A DNA stretch of 64,000 nt, from positions 464,833-528,832 of the forward strand of contig NZ_JACAOS010000021.1 of NCBI RefSeq assembly GCF_013386165.1, read 5' to 3'. Position numbers and translations under genes: made by a program. The number at the start of each line of letters is the position of its first letter. Within the stretch, counting starts at the first letter, position 1. Below the pieces are notes generated by a model that made no database searches, was not told the DNA's origin, and saw nothing but the letters and a program-made list of their open reading frames with translations. Source of the stretch: Pseudomonas gingeri (GTDB lineage Bacteria; Pseudomonadota; Gammaproteobacteria; Pseudomonadales; Pseudomonadaceae). Below, in pieces: positions 9,011 through 17,266 of this stretch.

Positions 9011-9059
9011 ACCTCTCCCGCGATGCGTAGTAGAGGCCGGGGAGGGCCACCTTTCAATC

Positions 9060-9101
9060 ACCGGAACATCGCCTGGGACCTCCCATCCCAGGGTTTCCGG
9101 T
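9060..9101. repeat. Imperfect long hairpin between SDR and hydrolase genes
   Basis: Nested inverted repeats ACCGGAA/TTCCGGT and CCTGGGA/TCCCAGG form a stem with a small internal loop. No T-tract follows on the plus strand, so it is more likely an mRNA processing or weak termination element than a standard terminator. Confidence 0.4.
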
Positions 9102-9123
9102 CCACATCAGCCAGGAGTAAACA

Positions 9124-9993
9124 ATGACCCATTCCGACGAATATCCTGGATCGGGTATGTCCTATATAAATACCGAGAACCGCTCGATCAATGTCGAGGG
9201 GACTGTGTTTGCCTATCGTGACCTGGGACTTCGCAGTGGCGTGCCATTGATTCTTCTCAATCATTGGGGCGCGGTATTGGATAACTTCGACCCGCGGATC
9301 GTCGATGGCCTGGCCAGCAGGCATCGCATCATCGCCACTGACTACCGGGGGATCGGCACGTCGGGCGGAACCGCACCCGTGACTATCGATAAAATGGCAC
9401 TGGATGCGATCGCTTTGATCCACGCTCTGGGCTTCGAGAAGGTTGATCTGCTTGGTTTTTCCCTGGGGGGATTCGTGGCGCAAGACATCGCGCTGAAAGC
9501 ACCGGATCTGGTGCGAAAGCTCATTTTGACCGGTACGGGGCCGGCAGGCGGCAAGGATATTGACAAGGTAGGGGCGGCATCCTGGCCACTGATGATCAAA
9601 GGCTTGCTGACACTGCGCGATCCGAAATTCTATATGTTCTTCACCTCCACGGCCAATGGTCGCCAAGCGGCGAAAGCCTTTCTGAAGCGGTTGAAGGAGC
9701 GCAAGGAGAGTCGGGACAAAGGACCCACGCCACGAGCCTTGTTACGACAACTAAAGGCGATCAAGGCATGGGGGCGACAGTCCCCCCAGAATCTCGGCAG
9801 CCTCGGAATTCCGGTACTGATCGCCAATGGTGATAACGACATCATGGTGCCCACTGTACTCAGTACTGATATGGCGCACCGTATTCCTAACGCGCAACTG
9901 GTTATTTACGAAGATGCCGGGCACGGCGCGATTTTCCAGAATCACGTCAACTTTGTGTGGAGGGCACTGTCGTTCCTCGACCAGGCACGGTGA
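9124..9993 (+). CDS. Alpha/beta hydrolase (serine type)
   Basis: 289 residues. L-N-H-W-G-A-V-L-D-N replaces the usual H-G oxyanion motif, the nucleophile elbow is G-F-S-L-G-G, the acid is in N-G-D-N-D-I-M-V-P and the catalytic His in A-G-H-G-A. No signal peptide is visible, so it is cytoplasmic. AGGAG lies at good spacing before the ATG. The family includes esterases, lactonases and meta-cleavage hydrolases; nothing distinguishes among them here. It follows the OYE/SDR pair after a hairpin and may belong to the same unit. Confidence 0.85.
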   Translation: MTHSDEYPGSGMSYINTENRSINVEGTVFAYRDLGLRSGVPLILLNHWGAVLDNFDPRIVDGLASRHRIIATDYRGIGTSGGTAPVTIDKMALDAIALIHALGFEKVDLLGFSLGGFVAQDIALKAPDLVRKLILTGTGPAGGKDIDKVGAASWPLMIKGLLTLRDPKFYMFFTSTANGRQAAKAFLKRLKERKESRDKGPTPRALLRQLKAIKAWGRQSPQNLGSLGIPVLIANGDNDIMVPTVLSTDMAHRIPNAQLVIYEDAGHGAIFQNHVNFVWRALSFLDQAR

Positions 9994-10129
9994 AAAAACA
10001 TGACCTGTCCTGTACTGAGCCTCTTGCTTACGCGAGAAGTGAGAGGTCGCCACGACCAGACATACCGCTGTTCGAATACACGCTATCGCGAACCGATTTC
10101 AACCTGAAGTTTTGGAGGTCTGCCCCATC

Positions 10130-10285
10130 ATGAAAGCATTCATTATCGATGGTTATGGAAAGACGGTGGCGTTACGAGCTGCCGAAATGCCGGAACCTGA
10201 ATTGGGTAAGGAAGATGTTCTAGTTCAGATTCATGCGGCGGTTGTAAACCCTCTGGAGTGGAAAGCAAGACAGCAGCAAAGATAG
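10130..10285 (+). pseudogene. Truncated N-terminus of a zinc-type alcohol dehydrogenase/quinone oxidoreductase
   Basis: An ATG with TGGAGG upstream opens a frame of only 51 codons: the first residues (M-K-A-F-I-I-D-G-Y-G-K) and D-V-L-V-Q-I-H-A-A-V-V-N-P-L-E-W-K are the standard start of a roughly 310-residue NADP-dependent medium-chain reductase. The rest is missing and the next gene, an acuI homologue, begins 41 bases later. It probably marks a deletion that removed most of a related gene. Confidence 0.75.
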
Positions 10286-10326
10286 ATAAATTGATTTCGA
10301 CCATCTCGGTCGTTGAGGAGAAGATG

Positions 10327-11313
10327 ATGACGTTCAAAGCACTGCTCGCAACAAAGACCGATAATAGGATTTCGGTTAGTGTCGTTGACCTGCATGAGCA
10401 AGATCTCATGCCTGGAGATGTGACCGTCAAGATCGATTATTCGACCGTTAACTACAAGGACGCACTGGCCCTGAGTGGGTACGCAGACGTCATCAAGCAA
10501 TTTCCATTGATTGCCGGCATCGATTTTGCTGGCACCGTCGAGGCATCGGCTTATCCAGGCATTGCGGTGGGAGATCGCGTCGTCGCCAACGGTTGGGGGC
10601 TGAGTCAGACCCATCACGGCGGATTTGCTCAGAAGGCACGTGTGAAAGGCGAGTGGCTGGTCAAGATTCCGGACGTTTTTTCGACCTGGGACGCAATGGC
10701 GATTGGTACGGCTGGCTACACGGCGATGCTCTCTGTATTGGCGCTTGAACATGGTGGCCTTACACCGGCTCGTGGAGACATTCTCGTCACTGGCGCCAAT
10801 GGCGGTGTGGGCTCAATCGCGATTGCCATTCTCTCCGGTCTTGGTTATCGCGTGGTCGCGTCGACCGGCCGTGTCGAGGAACAAGATTATCTGACCAGCC
10901 TGGGTGCGGCACAGATCATCGACCGCCAAACACTCTCAGCCCCAGGAGCTCCTATAGCCTCTGAGAAATGGGCGGGCGCAGTGGACTCGGTCGGCAGTCA
11001 TACCCTGGCGAACGTATTGGCGCAAACCCAGTATCGCGGTGTGGTGACGTCCTGCGGCCTGGCTCAGGGGCTGGATCTTCCAGGGTCAGTGCTGCCTTTC
11101 ATTCTACGTAACGTGACCCTTGCTGGCATCGACTCCGTCAATGCCCCGTACGAGTCCCGACTCCAGGCTTGGATGCGATTGGCGAGTGATCTTGATCTGA
11201 GCAAGCTCGCGCGCACGACGCAGGTGATTGGGCTTGCGGAGGTGCCCGTGGTGGTCGGTCGGATGTTCGACGGTAAAGTTCAAGGCCGTGTGGTGGTTGA
11301 CGTCAACGCGTGA
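10327..11313 (+). CDS. acuI: AcuI/YhdH-type acrylyl-CoA reductase or quinone oxidoreductase
   Basis: 328 residues of the zinc-independent medium-chain reductase group. The start M-T-F-K-A-L-L and the segment D-Y-S-T-V-N-Y-K-D-A-L-A are typical of YhdH/AcuI, and T-G-A-N-G-G-V-G-S is the NADPH-binding loop. Known family members reduce acryloyl-CoA or other reactive alkenes. GAGGAG sits six bases before the second of two adjacent ATGs, so 10327 is used. It lies between hydrolase genes and close to a haloacetate-dehalogenase-like gene. A 26-base fragment of this gene is repeated near position 761. Confidence 0.85.
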   Translation: MTFKALLATKTDNRISVSVVDLHEQDLMPGDVTVKIDYSTVNYKDALALSGYADVIKQFPLIAGIDFAGTVEASAYPGIAVGDRVVANGWGLSQTHHGGFAQKARVKGEWLVKIPDVFSTWDAMAIGTAGYTAMLSVLALEHGGLTPARGDILVTGANGGVGSIAIAILSGLGYRVVASTGRVEEQDYLTSLGAAQIIDRQTLSAPGAPIASEKWAGAVDSVGSHTLANVLAQTQYRGVVTSCGLAQGLDLPGSVLPFILRNVTLAGIDSVNAPYESRLQAWMRLASDLDLSKLARTTQVIGLAEVPVVVGRMFDGKVQGRVVVDVNA

Positions 11314-11439
11314 CCACACCACTCATCCAGGAATGCGAAATGATGTAACTACAACGCTCGTCCATCGGTATTGCTTCAATACGTGGATGGACGAGAGGTT
11401 GGGGAACGGCGTTGTGCAGCGATAACGAGAGGCGACCCA

Positions 11440-12345
11440 ATGTTTGAGAACTTCGAAACGCACCGAATGACCGTAGGCGATTTGGAAATTGCCTGCGTTG
11501 TCGCAGGTAAGGGCGAACCTATATTGATGCTGCACGGCTTTCCGCAGACCATGGCGCTTTGGGCGCGTATCGCGCCTGAACTGGTCGCGCGTGGTTATAG
11601 GGTTGTCTGTGCTGATTTGCGCGGGTATGGCGCATCGGACAAGCCACTGGCTCGGTCAGATCTGTCGAACTATGGATTTCGGACCATGGCTGCCGATCAG
11701 GTCGCGTTGATGCGTGCGCTCGGACATGAACGGTTCCATCTTGTTGGACATGATCGCGGCGCGCGCACTGCGTACCGGATGACGCTGGATCATCCGGGGG
11801 TGGTGGCGAGTGTCACGCTGATGGATATCGTTCCCACGGCTGTGATGTTGACAGATCTACGCAAGGACGTAGCCCGCAGCTACTGGCATTGGTTTTTCCT
11901 TGCTCAGCCCGCACCCTTTCCGGAACGCATGATTGAGGCGGACCCCGATTTCTTTTTCGAGACCTGCCTTTTCGGTTGGGGCGCGGCAGGGGTGAACGAT
12001 TTTGATGCCGACCAGCTCGCGGCTTATCGGAAAGCCTGGCGTGATTCCGCGACGATCGCCGGGCTTTGCAACGACTATCGTGCAACGCTCACTGTGGATC
12101 TGGAAGACGATATGTCTGACTCCGGGCGACGTATCACTCCTCCGGCGCTGATCCTTTATGGCGCCTCGGGTGCGATGGCCAAACACTATAATTTACCGGG
12201 TACTTGGGTAGACCGCTGTACTGTCATGGAGGCATTTTCGATACCGGGAGGGCATTTTTTTCCTGACTCCGAACCGGGCGAGGTCATTGAGCGCGTCGCC
12301 GCATTTTTGGCACGCTATCCCTTACTGGAGGGGCGAGGGACATAA
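11440..12345 (+). CDS. Haloacetate dehalogenase, fluoroacetate dehalogenase-like
   Basis: 301 residues, alpha/beta-hydrolase fold. All residues known from fluoroacetate dehalogenase (FAcD) are present at near-identical spacing: nucleophile Asp105 with Arg106 and Arg109 in G-H-D-R-G-A-R, acid Asp129, the halide pocket His150-Trp151 and Tyr213, and catalytic His272 in G-G-H-F-F. These align one residue off the Burkholderia FAcD numbering. The expected reaction is hydrolytic C-halogen cleavage of a 2-haloacid such as (fluoro)acetate. GAGAGG precedes ATG 11440; an upstream in-frame start at 11371 lacks a ribosome site. Substrate range cannot be read from sequence, but this residue set strongly favours dehalogenase over epoxide hydrolase. 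Confidence 0.87.
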   Translation: MFENFETHRMTVGDLEIACVVAGKGEPILMLHGFPQTMALWARIAPELVARGYRVVCADLRGYGASDKPLARSDLSNYGFRTMAADQVALMRALGHERFHLVGHDRGARTAYRMTLDHPGVVASVTLMDIVPTAVMLTDLRKDVARSYWHWFFLAQPAPFPERMIEADPDFFFETCLFGWGAAGVNDFDADQLAAYRKAWRDSATIAGLCNDYRATLTVDLEDDMSDSGRRITPPALILYGASGAMAKHYNLPGTWVDRCTVMEAFSIPGGHFFPDSEPGEVIERVAAFLARYPLLEGRGT

Positions 12346-12766
12346 GCGCGACCCAGTACCTGCTTCTGACGGTTATTCAAATGATGATGGCCGGATAGGG
12401 TTCCACACGACTGGGTTGCCAGTCGCCCCGAATGAGTACAAAATTGAGCACATCGAAACCCACGGGATTTACGCAAGCCCAAGGTTTTCAAGGAGATCCG
12501 GCGCGGGGATTCGTGTCGTTTCCCGCTCCACATTAAGGTTTGCAGAAATCCATGGACTTCCATAGAAGTCTGTAAATCATTGAAAAGAGACGCTTCGGCG
12601 TCTTTTTTCGTTCCAGTGGCGTCCACTGGAAACCACCCCCAGCCACGAATTTTAAGTACATCAATAAGTACATCTGATTTGGCGGCGCTGCGGTTCGGTT
12701 TCTTGCTGGAGTCCGGCACTGGGATCAAGGCATATCTCCTCTATCCATCGAGACAGGAGGTGCAAT
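12346..12766. other. Intergenic region with terminator and island-junction character
   Basis: No coding frame was supported in this 421-base stretch. It holds a strong intrinsic terminator (12584-12608), a small inverted repeat CCAGTGG/CCACTGG just after it, and then the ribosome site of a truncated integrase gene. This order, transcript end then integrase, is typical of the attachment end of an integrated element, but no tRNA or tmRNA 3' end could be confirmed. Confidence 0.45.
12584..12608 (+). terminator. Intrinsic terminator
   Basis: AGACGC-TTCG-GCGTCT stem with a stable UUCG tetraloop, preceded by AAAAG and followed by a run of T. It would end transcription arriving from the dehalogenase gene, or from a now-lost RNA gene at an integration site. 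Confidence 0.8.
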
Positions 12767-12996
12767 ATGGCCTTGACCGATACCGCTGTTTGCCAGGCGA
12801 AGCCTGCCGCTAAACCCTATGCTCTCAAAGATATTGACGGCCTGTCCCTGTACGTGGGACCCAAGGGCTGCAAATACTGGCACTTCCGCTTTTACTGGCT
12901 GGGCAGGCAGGCACGCATTTCCCTTGGCACCTATCCGGAAATTGGCCTCAAGGACGCCTGCCGCGCCCCTGACCAGGCACGTAGTCTGGTGGCCCC
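12767..12996 (+). pseudogene. N-terminal stub of a phage-type tyrosine integrase
   Basis: A strong AGGAGGTG ribosome site precedes an ATG whose first ~76 residues are the arm-DNA-binding domain of P4-type integrases: M-A-L-T-D-T-A-V, A-K-P-Y-A-L-K-D-I-D-G-L and I-S-L-G-T-Y-P-E-I-G-L-K-D-A. After A-R-S-L-V-A the frame runs into sequence antisense to the TetR gene and all catalytic domains are missing. This is a relic of an integrative element cut by deletion. Confidence 0.82.
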
Positions 12997-13032
12997 TTCA
13001 AAGTGGCGCCTGGTCTTGGCACTGACAGCTAT

Positions 13033-13653
13033 TCACTTAGCTTGCGGCGGGGTCCAACAGTCTTTGCTGAGAAAGGCTTTGGCTGCCTTGATAATCTCTC
13101 CTGAGATGGGCGCCTGGCCCGCTGCTCTAGCTAAAGTCATGGCTCCAATCATGAGCGAATACTCAACCAGAGCGGTTTGTCTCTTGGCTCCTTCACTCTC
13201 AGCCAAGTCATCGCTCTCAATGGTCGACATGTAAGTTGAGATGAGCGTTTTCAGGCCGCGGAGATAGGTTTGGTGAATTGCAGACTGCTCATCTTCGTGG
13301 GCCATTTCCCCTGAAAGCGCTACGACGGGACAAGTGCCATCGTGCTGATCGCGTTTACGCTCGACAAGATAATGATCGACGATCGCCTTGCGAGCTCGGC
13401 TCTTTTTACTGTGCACAGCGACCTTCTCACGCCATGCGATTGCCGACTGCTCAAATGCTTGCGCGCAGGCCTCATTTACCAAGGCTTCCTTCGACGCAAA
13501 ATGACCATAGAAGCCACCGTTCGTGAGGCCAGATTCATTCATCACCTCCGACAAGGTGATGCCTTGAATGCCTCTCTCGCGAAACAACCTTGTGGCGGTC
13601 TGCATAATCTTCACTCTGTTGAGCTCAGTCTGCGCACGGGAAACTCTAGGCAT
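13033..13653 (-). CDS. TetR-family transcriptional regulator
   Basis: About 206 residues. The N-terminal helix-turn-helix reads I-T-L-S-E-V-M-N-E-S-G-L-T-N-G-G-F-Y-G-H-F, followed by an all-helical effector domain. The ATG at 13653 begins the family-typical M-P-R-V-S-R-A-Q; the longer open frame to 13818 runs through promoter sequence. A 20-base palindrome about 160 bases upstream is a likely autoregulatory operator. No catabolic gene is immediately adjacent, so its target is unknown; it may have lost its partner during the rearrangement that cut the neighbouring integrase. Confidence 0.88.
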   Translation of the reverse strand: MPRVSRAQTELNRVKIMQTATRLFRERGIQGITLSEVMNESGLTNGGFYGHFASKEALVNEACAQAFEQSAIAWREKVAVHSKKSRARKAIVDHYLVERKRDQHDGTCPVVALSGEMAHEDEQSAIHQTYLRGLKTLISTYMSTIESDDLAESEGAKRQTALVEYSLMIGAMTLARAAGQAPISGEIIKAAKAFLSKDCWTPPQAK

Positions 13654-14115
13654 ATCGACCCCGCTAAAATAAATTTCTACCATCATATATAGAGCCGGCT
13701 TCCCCGTCTCCAGCTTCTTGCCTCCTCGAAAGCCTGACCGTTCGACAGTCAGCGCGAGGGAAAACGATCGTCTGAAGCGACATTCCGATGGTTGCTGACA
13801 GCAAAAAATAAATGACAATAGAAGTCTATTGTCTGGATTTTGCTTGTCATTTATTTTGCGTGACTAAATCTTCGCCGCCCTCGAACGAGGGGCCCACGTC
13901 TACCGGGCTGGTGATCGCTCACAGCGTGGCTCGTGGTGTACCGAAATCCAAGCAAGACGGCTGCTTGACATGATTGGAGGCATCAGCTTTCCGGCGGCTC
14001 TAGTTAGGTGATACTTGTAGGTCGAGGGCAGACGTAACCGACATCGAATGTCTGGCAGATTGCTAGCATGCATTTTTTTCTTCGGAGTCGTGCGTACTCC
14101 ACAAATATTTAATTT
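13654..14115. other. Intergenic region between two TetR genes
   Basis: Contains the probable promoter and operator of the first TetR gene (13805-13857). The remainder up to 14115, just after the second TetR stop, shows no supported gene; a short open stretch near 13864-14010 lacks a recognisable start. Confidence 0.5.
13814..13833. promoter_or_regulatory. Candidate TetR operator, 20-base palindrome
   Basis: GACAATAGA-AG-TCTATTGTC is a 9+2+9 perfect palindrome. It is nested inside a wider 14-base inverted repeat (13805-13818 with 13844-13857) reading AAAATAAATGACAA/TTGTCATTTATTTT. The size and core TAGA..TCTA suit a TetR dimer site, probably for the TetR gene ending at 13653. Confidence 0.6.
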
Positions 14116-14691
14116 TTATGCCTTATTAGGAGCAATCGATACGAGCACGGACCGCAGTATTTCTTCAGAAAGCTCATCGTCATCGACGGCCCGAGCGAGA
14201 ACAAGTGCGCCAACCATGCTCGCGTAAGTCACTAGAGCTCGCTCTCTCTGAGCGCGCTCTGATTCCCCTGGTACAAGGCTGATCAGGAGTTTGACAGCAG
14301 CGCGGACGCCTTTAGTGAAGGCGACGCGGACTGGAGAACTGTGGCGAGCGGACTCAGCTCCTAATGCAGCAAGTGTGCATCCAGCGCCGGGCTTGTCACG
14401 ATGCGCAGGAGAAAGATAACTAGAAACGACTGTGTGAAATGCGTCTTTCTCAGAGGTTTTCGCCAATTCTTGCCAGGCGTCAACCGAATTATTCATTGCG
14501 CGTTCTGCAGCTATCGCCATCAGCGCCTCTTTGGACTCAAAGTGCCCATAAAAAGCGCCGTGGGTCATCCCGGCGGACTTCATCAGCTCGGCTAAACCAA
14601 TTCCGTCAAAGCCATGCTGCCTAAACTGATTCGCAGCTGACTCGATGATTCGCTCGCGGCTCTGAGCCGCCTCCACTCTACTGACTCTCAT
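14116..14691 (-). CDS. TetR-family transcriptional regulator
   Basis: 191 residues. The DNA-binding domain is G-I-G-L-A-E-L-M-K-S-A-G-M-T-H-G-A-F-Y-G-H-F followed by E-S-K-E-A-L. The effector domain carries G-A-G-C-T-L-A-A-L-G-A-E-S-A-R, the same layout as in the TetR next to the OYE gene at 7 kb, so the two are probably related paralogues. It is flanked by another TetR gene and by an IS element, and no obvious target gene lies beside it. Confidence 0.88.
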   Translation of the reverse strand: MRVSRVEAAQSRERIIESAANQFRQHGFDGIGLAELMKSAGMTHGAFYGHFESKEALMAIAAERAMNNSVDAWQELAKTSEKDAFHTVVSSYLSPAHRDKPGAGCTLAALGAESARHSSPVRVAFTKGVRAAVKLLISLVPGESERAQRERALVTYASMVGALVLARAVDDDELSEEILRSVLVSIAPNKA

Positions 14692-14929
14692 TAGATTCTT
14701 CGTTTCCCCAGATCCTGACGACAGGATAGATTATGACTGAAATATAAGGAGGCGGGGGATCTCAATCGTTCAGCTTGATGGGGCTTGGTAGACGATTAAG
14801 CTTCGGGCCGCATAAAAATCCTCCTGTGCTAGCCAAGCATAAGGTAGATGATGCGTCTCGTGGCGTCTTTGAGCTGATCTCTTGACTTGAAGTGTTCGTG
14901 GAAGCGCAGCGGACTTGCCCCTACCAAAC
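14692..14929. other. Intergenic region between TetR gene and IS element
   Basis: Includes the promoter side of the TetR gene. No coding frame, repeat or terminator was supported here. Confidence 0.5.
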
Positions 14930-16214
14930 CGGACACCAACTCCCCGTTAAATTGATGCTGCGGCCAAGCGTCTGAACTCTCTCGGCGATCAATATTTCAA
15001 AGCGCTGTGCGGATGCTGCTCATTGTAGTGCTTGAAGGCAATCGTCAGATTGCGCAACGCCGTTTCCCGATCCGGCTTGGGCATGTGCGCTACGTAATCT
15101 CGCTTGATCGTCTTCACGAAGCTCTCCGCCATGCCGTTACTCTGCGGGCTGCGTACCGGTGTGGTCACCGGCTGCAAGCCTATCTAGTGGGCAAATAGGC
15201 GCGTCTGCTCGGCGATATAGGCCGAGCCATTGTCGCTCAACCACTGAACCGGTGTGTTCGGCAGTTGATCGCCAAAACGCTTCTCTACGCTTTCCAGCAT
15301 CAAGTCCCGGATGTCATCGCCGCTGTAGCCGGTCGGGCTGGCGACCCAACTGATGGCTTCGCGATCACAGCAATCCAGAGCAAAGGTCACGCTCAACTTC
15401 GCACCATCGTCGCAACGGAATTCAAAACCGTCCGAGCACCAACGTGTATCGCTGGTGGTAACAGCAATACGACCCTCGTGCCGACGCGGCACGCCGGGCT
15501 GTTTGACTCGGCGCTCAAGCAACAGGTGGTGATCACGCATGACCCGATAAACCCGCTTCACGTTGATCGCCGGCAGTAACTGGGTTTCACGCGTACGACG
15601 CAGCAATCCCCAGACACGACGGTAGCCATAGCTGGGCAGTTCGCTGACCTGTTGCTGGATTTCAGCGACCAGCTCCATGTCGTCCACCGTCCGGCGTCGC
15701 CGTCTTCTGGGCGATGCCGATTGCTTGGTTCGAACCGTTAATTGCGAGCGCGACACACCGAGACATTTGCTGACCAGTTTCACTGGTCGTCCCCCGGCAA
15801 CAAGGGTGAGTGCGCAATCCATTTTCGCGACCGGGCGATCTCTACGGCTTCTTTTAGAACTTCCGCTTCCATCGTCTTTTTGCCCAGCATCCGTTGCAGT
15901 TCACGGATCTGTTTGAGTGCATCGCTCAGCTCTGACGCCGGTACCACGGCCTCACCGGCACTGACCGCTGACAGGCTCCCTCCTGGTACAACTTGCGCCA
16001 CAGGAACAGTTGGTTGGCGTTGATGCCGTTTCGCCGAGTGACTAAGGACACACTTTGGCCCGGCTCAAGGCTCTCGCGAACCATGGCCAGCTTCTGGTCG
16101 GTACTCCAGCGGCGACGCCGCTCCTGGTCGAGCAGCTCGCCACCCTTATCGTTGCTGTTAGTCATAAACATACCCGTTTGCCTATCCCTTATCTTAAGGG
16201 GGGAACGGTGTCCT
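14930..16214 (-). mobile_element. IS3-family (IS2-like) insertion sequence, degenerate
   Basis: Roughly 1.28 kb bounded by imperfect terminal inverted repeats: GGACACCAACTCCCCGTTAA at the left end and, read inward from the right end, GGACACCGTTCCCCCCTTAA. Inside are orfA and orfB of an IS3-type transposase on the minus strand, both damaged. The element ends about 40 bases beyond the stop codon of the outer-membrane channel gene. No clear target duplication was seen. A shorter related copy lies at 42.6-43.2 kb. Confidence 0.8.
14947..16171 (-). pseudogene. IS3-family transposase orfA/orfB, inactivated
   Basis: OrfA begins near 16171 with W-S-T-D-Q-K-L-A-M-V-R-E-S-L and N-G-I-N-A-N-Q-L-F-L-W-R-K-L-Y. 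A one-base deletion after L-Y-Q-E-G shifts the frame near 15985; the correct continuation (S-L-S-A-V-S-A-G-E-A-V-V) runs in the next frame to 15780. OrfB carries the DDE core, including S-D-N-G-S-A-Y and S-P-Q-S-N-G-M-A-E-S-F-V. It has an in-frame stop after R-L-F-A-H (near 15184) and a TGA after A-L-K-Y (near 14989), with the true end at 14947. At least three lesions make it inactive. Confidence 0.85.
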
Positions 16215-16253
16215 GTCTTTCATGGGGCCCGTTCAGTCGCCAGAAGGCCATCT

Positions 16254-17156
16254 CTAAAGTTTGTAAGAAAGGTCGAGCCAAACTACATCACCTTCGGAGG
16301 TGTTACGTACGTAGGCTAGATGGTGCCAAGCGAGATAAGCGGCCCACTTTGGAGCGATATAGCCTGCCTGTGGGCCAATCGCAAAAGTACGCAGCCGGTT
16401 TCCGTTACCGTTTACCGTCTCTCCATTTTGCTTATCGTCCGTTATTTGGTTAATCCAATATCCACTTATGCCGGAAAACCAACCGTCATCAAAGTGATAG
16501 TTCAAGCTGTAGTTCATGTTGGCAGTGATGCCGGATCGGTAATCAGTATCCTTGTTTGGTGCGTTCCATACACCTATCAACTCACCGGAGGCTTCAATGT
16601 GTTTGGTTGGAAGCCAAGTAACAGCATAGTGTACGATGCCCGAGTAATAGTTGACGCCAGCATTGAATGTTTCGCTCTTGTCATAGCTGCCGGTCGGAAT
16701 CGCACCCAGAATAATTAATTGCTGGTGGACTGTCTTGTCGTGCCAGCCTAAACGAAAGCCAAGCGTAGTGTCACCAAACGCTCCCTCAGATGTATTGACT
16801 CCAATGTCGCTCGACTTAAAGCGTGCGTCTAGATAAGTTTGATCTATTTCAAATCCGACATTTGCACCTGCGAATGTAATATTGTCAAAAACATGAATTA
16901 TTTGTATTGCATGACCGCTGCCGGTGATTTTGGCGTCGAACGATTTTTTTCCATCATTGCCTATTACTTTGTCTTTGTTGATGTACTCGTTGTACATGTT
17001 TATATAGGTTCCTGGTGCAGGTATGAACCCATTGTAAATAGTGAGTGATCCCGCAGGGTATGTGCTAACACCGTTTTCGACAGCTGAGGCTGTTTCTACG
17101 GGGCTGGCAATAATAACTGCGGCCAGAATGATGTATTGCGTGACGTTCTTTTTCAT
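16254..17156 (-). CDS. Outer-membrane channel, MetA/SphA-type, of the catabolic operon
   Basis: 300 residues with a signal peptide (K-K-N-V then a hydrophobic core ending near S-A-V-E-N). Many short amphipathic beta strands with Trp/Tyr girdles follow, ending S-Y-K-L. It belongs to the same phenol-degradation porin-like family as the gene at 1.1 kb but is clearly divergent from it. As the last gene of the 16-24 kb minus-strand unit it probably admits the pathway's hydrophobic substrate across the outer membrane. It is separated from the reductase gene by 110 bases containing a long palindrome, which may give it separate expression. Confidence 0.82.
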   Translation of the reverse strand: MKKNVTQYIILAAVIIASPVETASAVENGVSTYPAGSLTIYNGFIPAPGTYINMYNEYINKDKVIGNDGKKSFDAKITGSGHAIQIIHVFDNITFAGANVGFEIDQTYLDARFKSSDIGVNTSEGAFGDTTLGFRLGWHDKTVHQQLIILGAIPTGSYDKSETFNAGVNYYSGIVHYAVTWLPTKHIEASGELIGVWNAPNKDTDYRSGITANMNYSLNYHFDDGWFSGISGYWINQITDDKQNGETVNGNGNRLRTFAIGPQAGYIAPKWAAYLAWHHLAYVRNTSEGDVVWLDLSYKL

Positions 17157-17211
17157 TTCAGGAGCCTTTTATTGTTATTGTAGGTTCTTTATTTATGGCA
17201 GCGGTGATCCG

Positions 17212-17233
17212 AGCGACGATTTAAATCGTCGCT
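17212..17233. promoter_or_regulatory. Perfect 22-base palindrome between reductase and porin genes
   Basis: The core GCGACGATTTAAATCGTCGC is fully symmetric and one more base pairs on each side. It lies 34 bases after the reductase stop and 56 bases before the porin start, both minus strand. It could act as an mRNA hairpin adjusting porin expression or as a protein-binding site. No T-tract follows, so a simple terminator is less likely. Confidence 0.55.
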
Positions 17234-17266
17234 TATGTTGATGCTGTTTAGAATCCTTTCGTGTAT

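Noticed and set aside
12430..12590. Possible decayed tRNA or tmRNA 3' end used as integration site before the integrase stub
   Set aside because: Some GC-rich, CCA-like patches are present, but no acceptor stem, T-arm or anticodon arm could be paired convincingly.
13864..14010. Short open stretch reading A-A-L-E-R-G-A-H-V-Y-R-A-G between two TetR genes
   Set aside because: No start, ribosome site or recognised family; too short to distinguish from chance.
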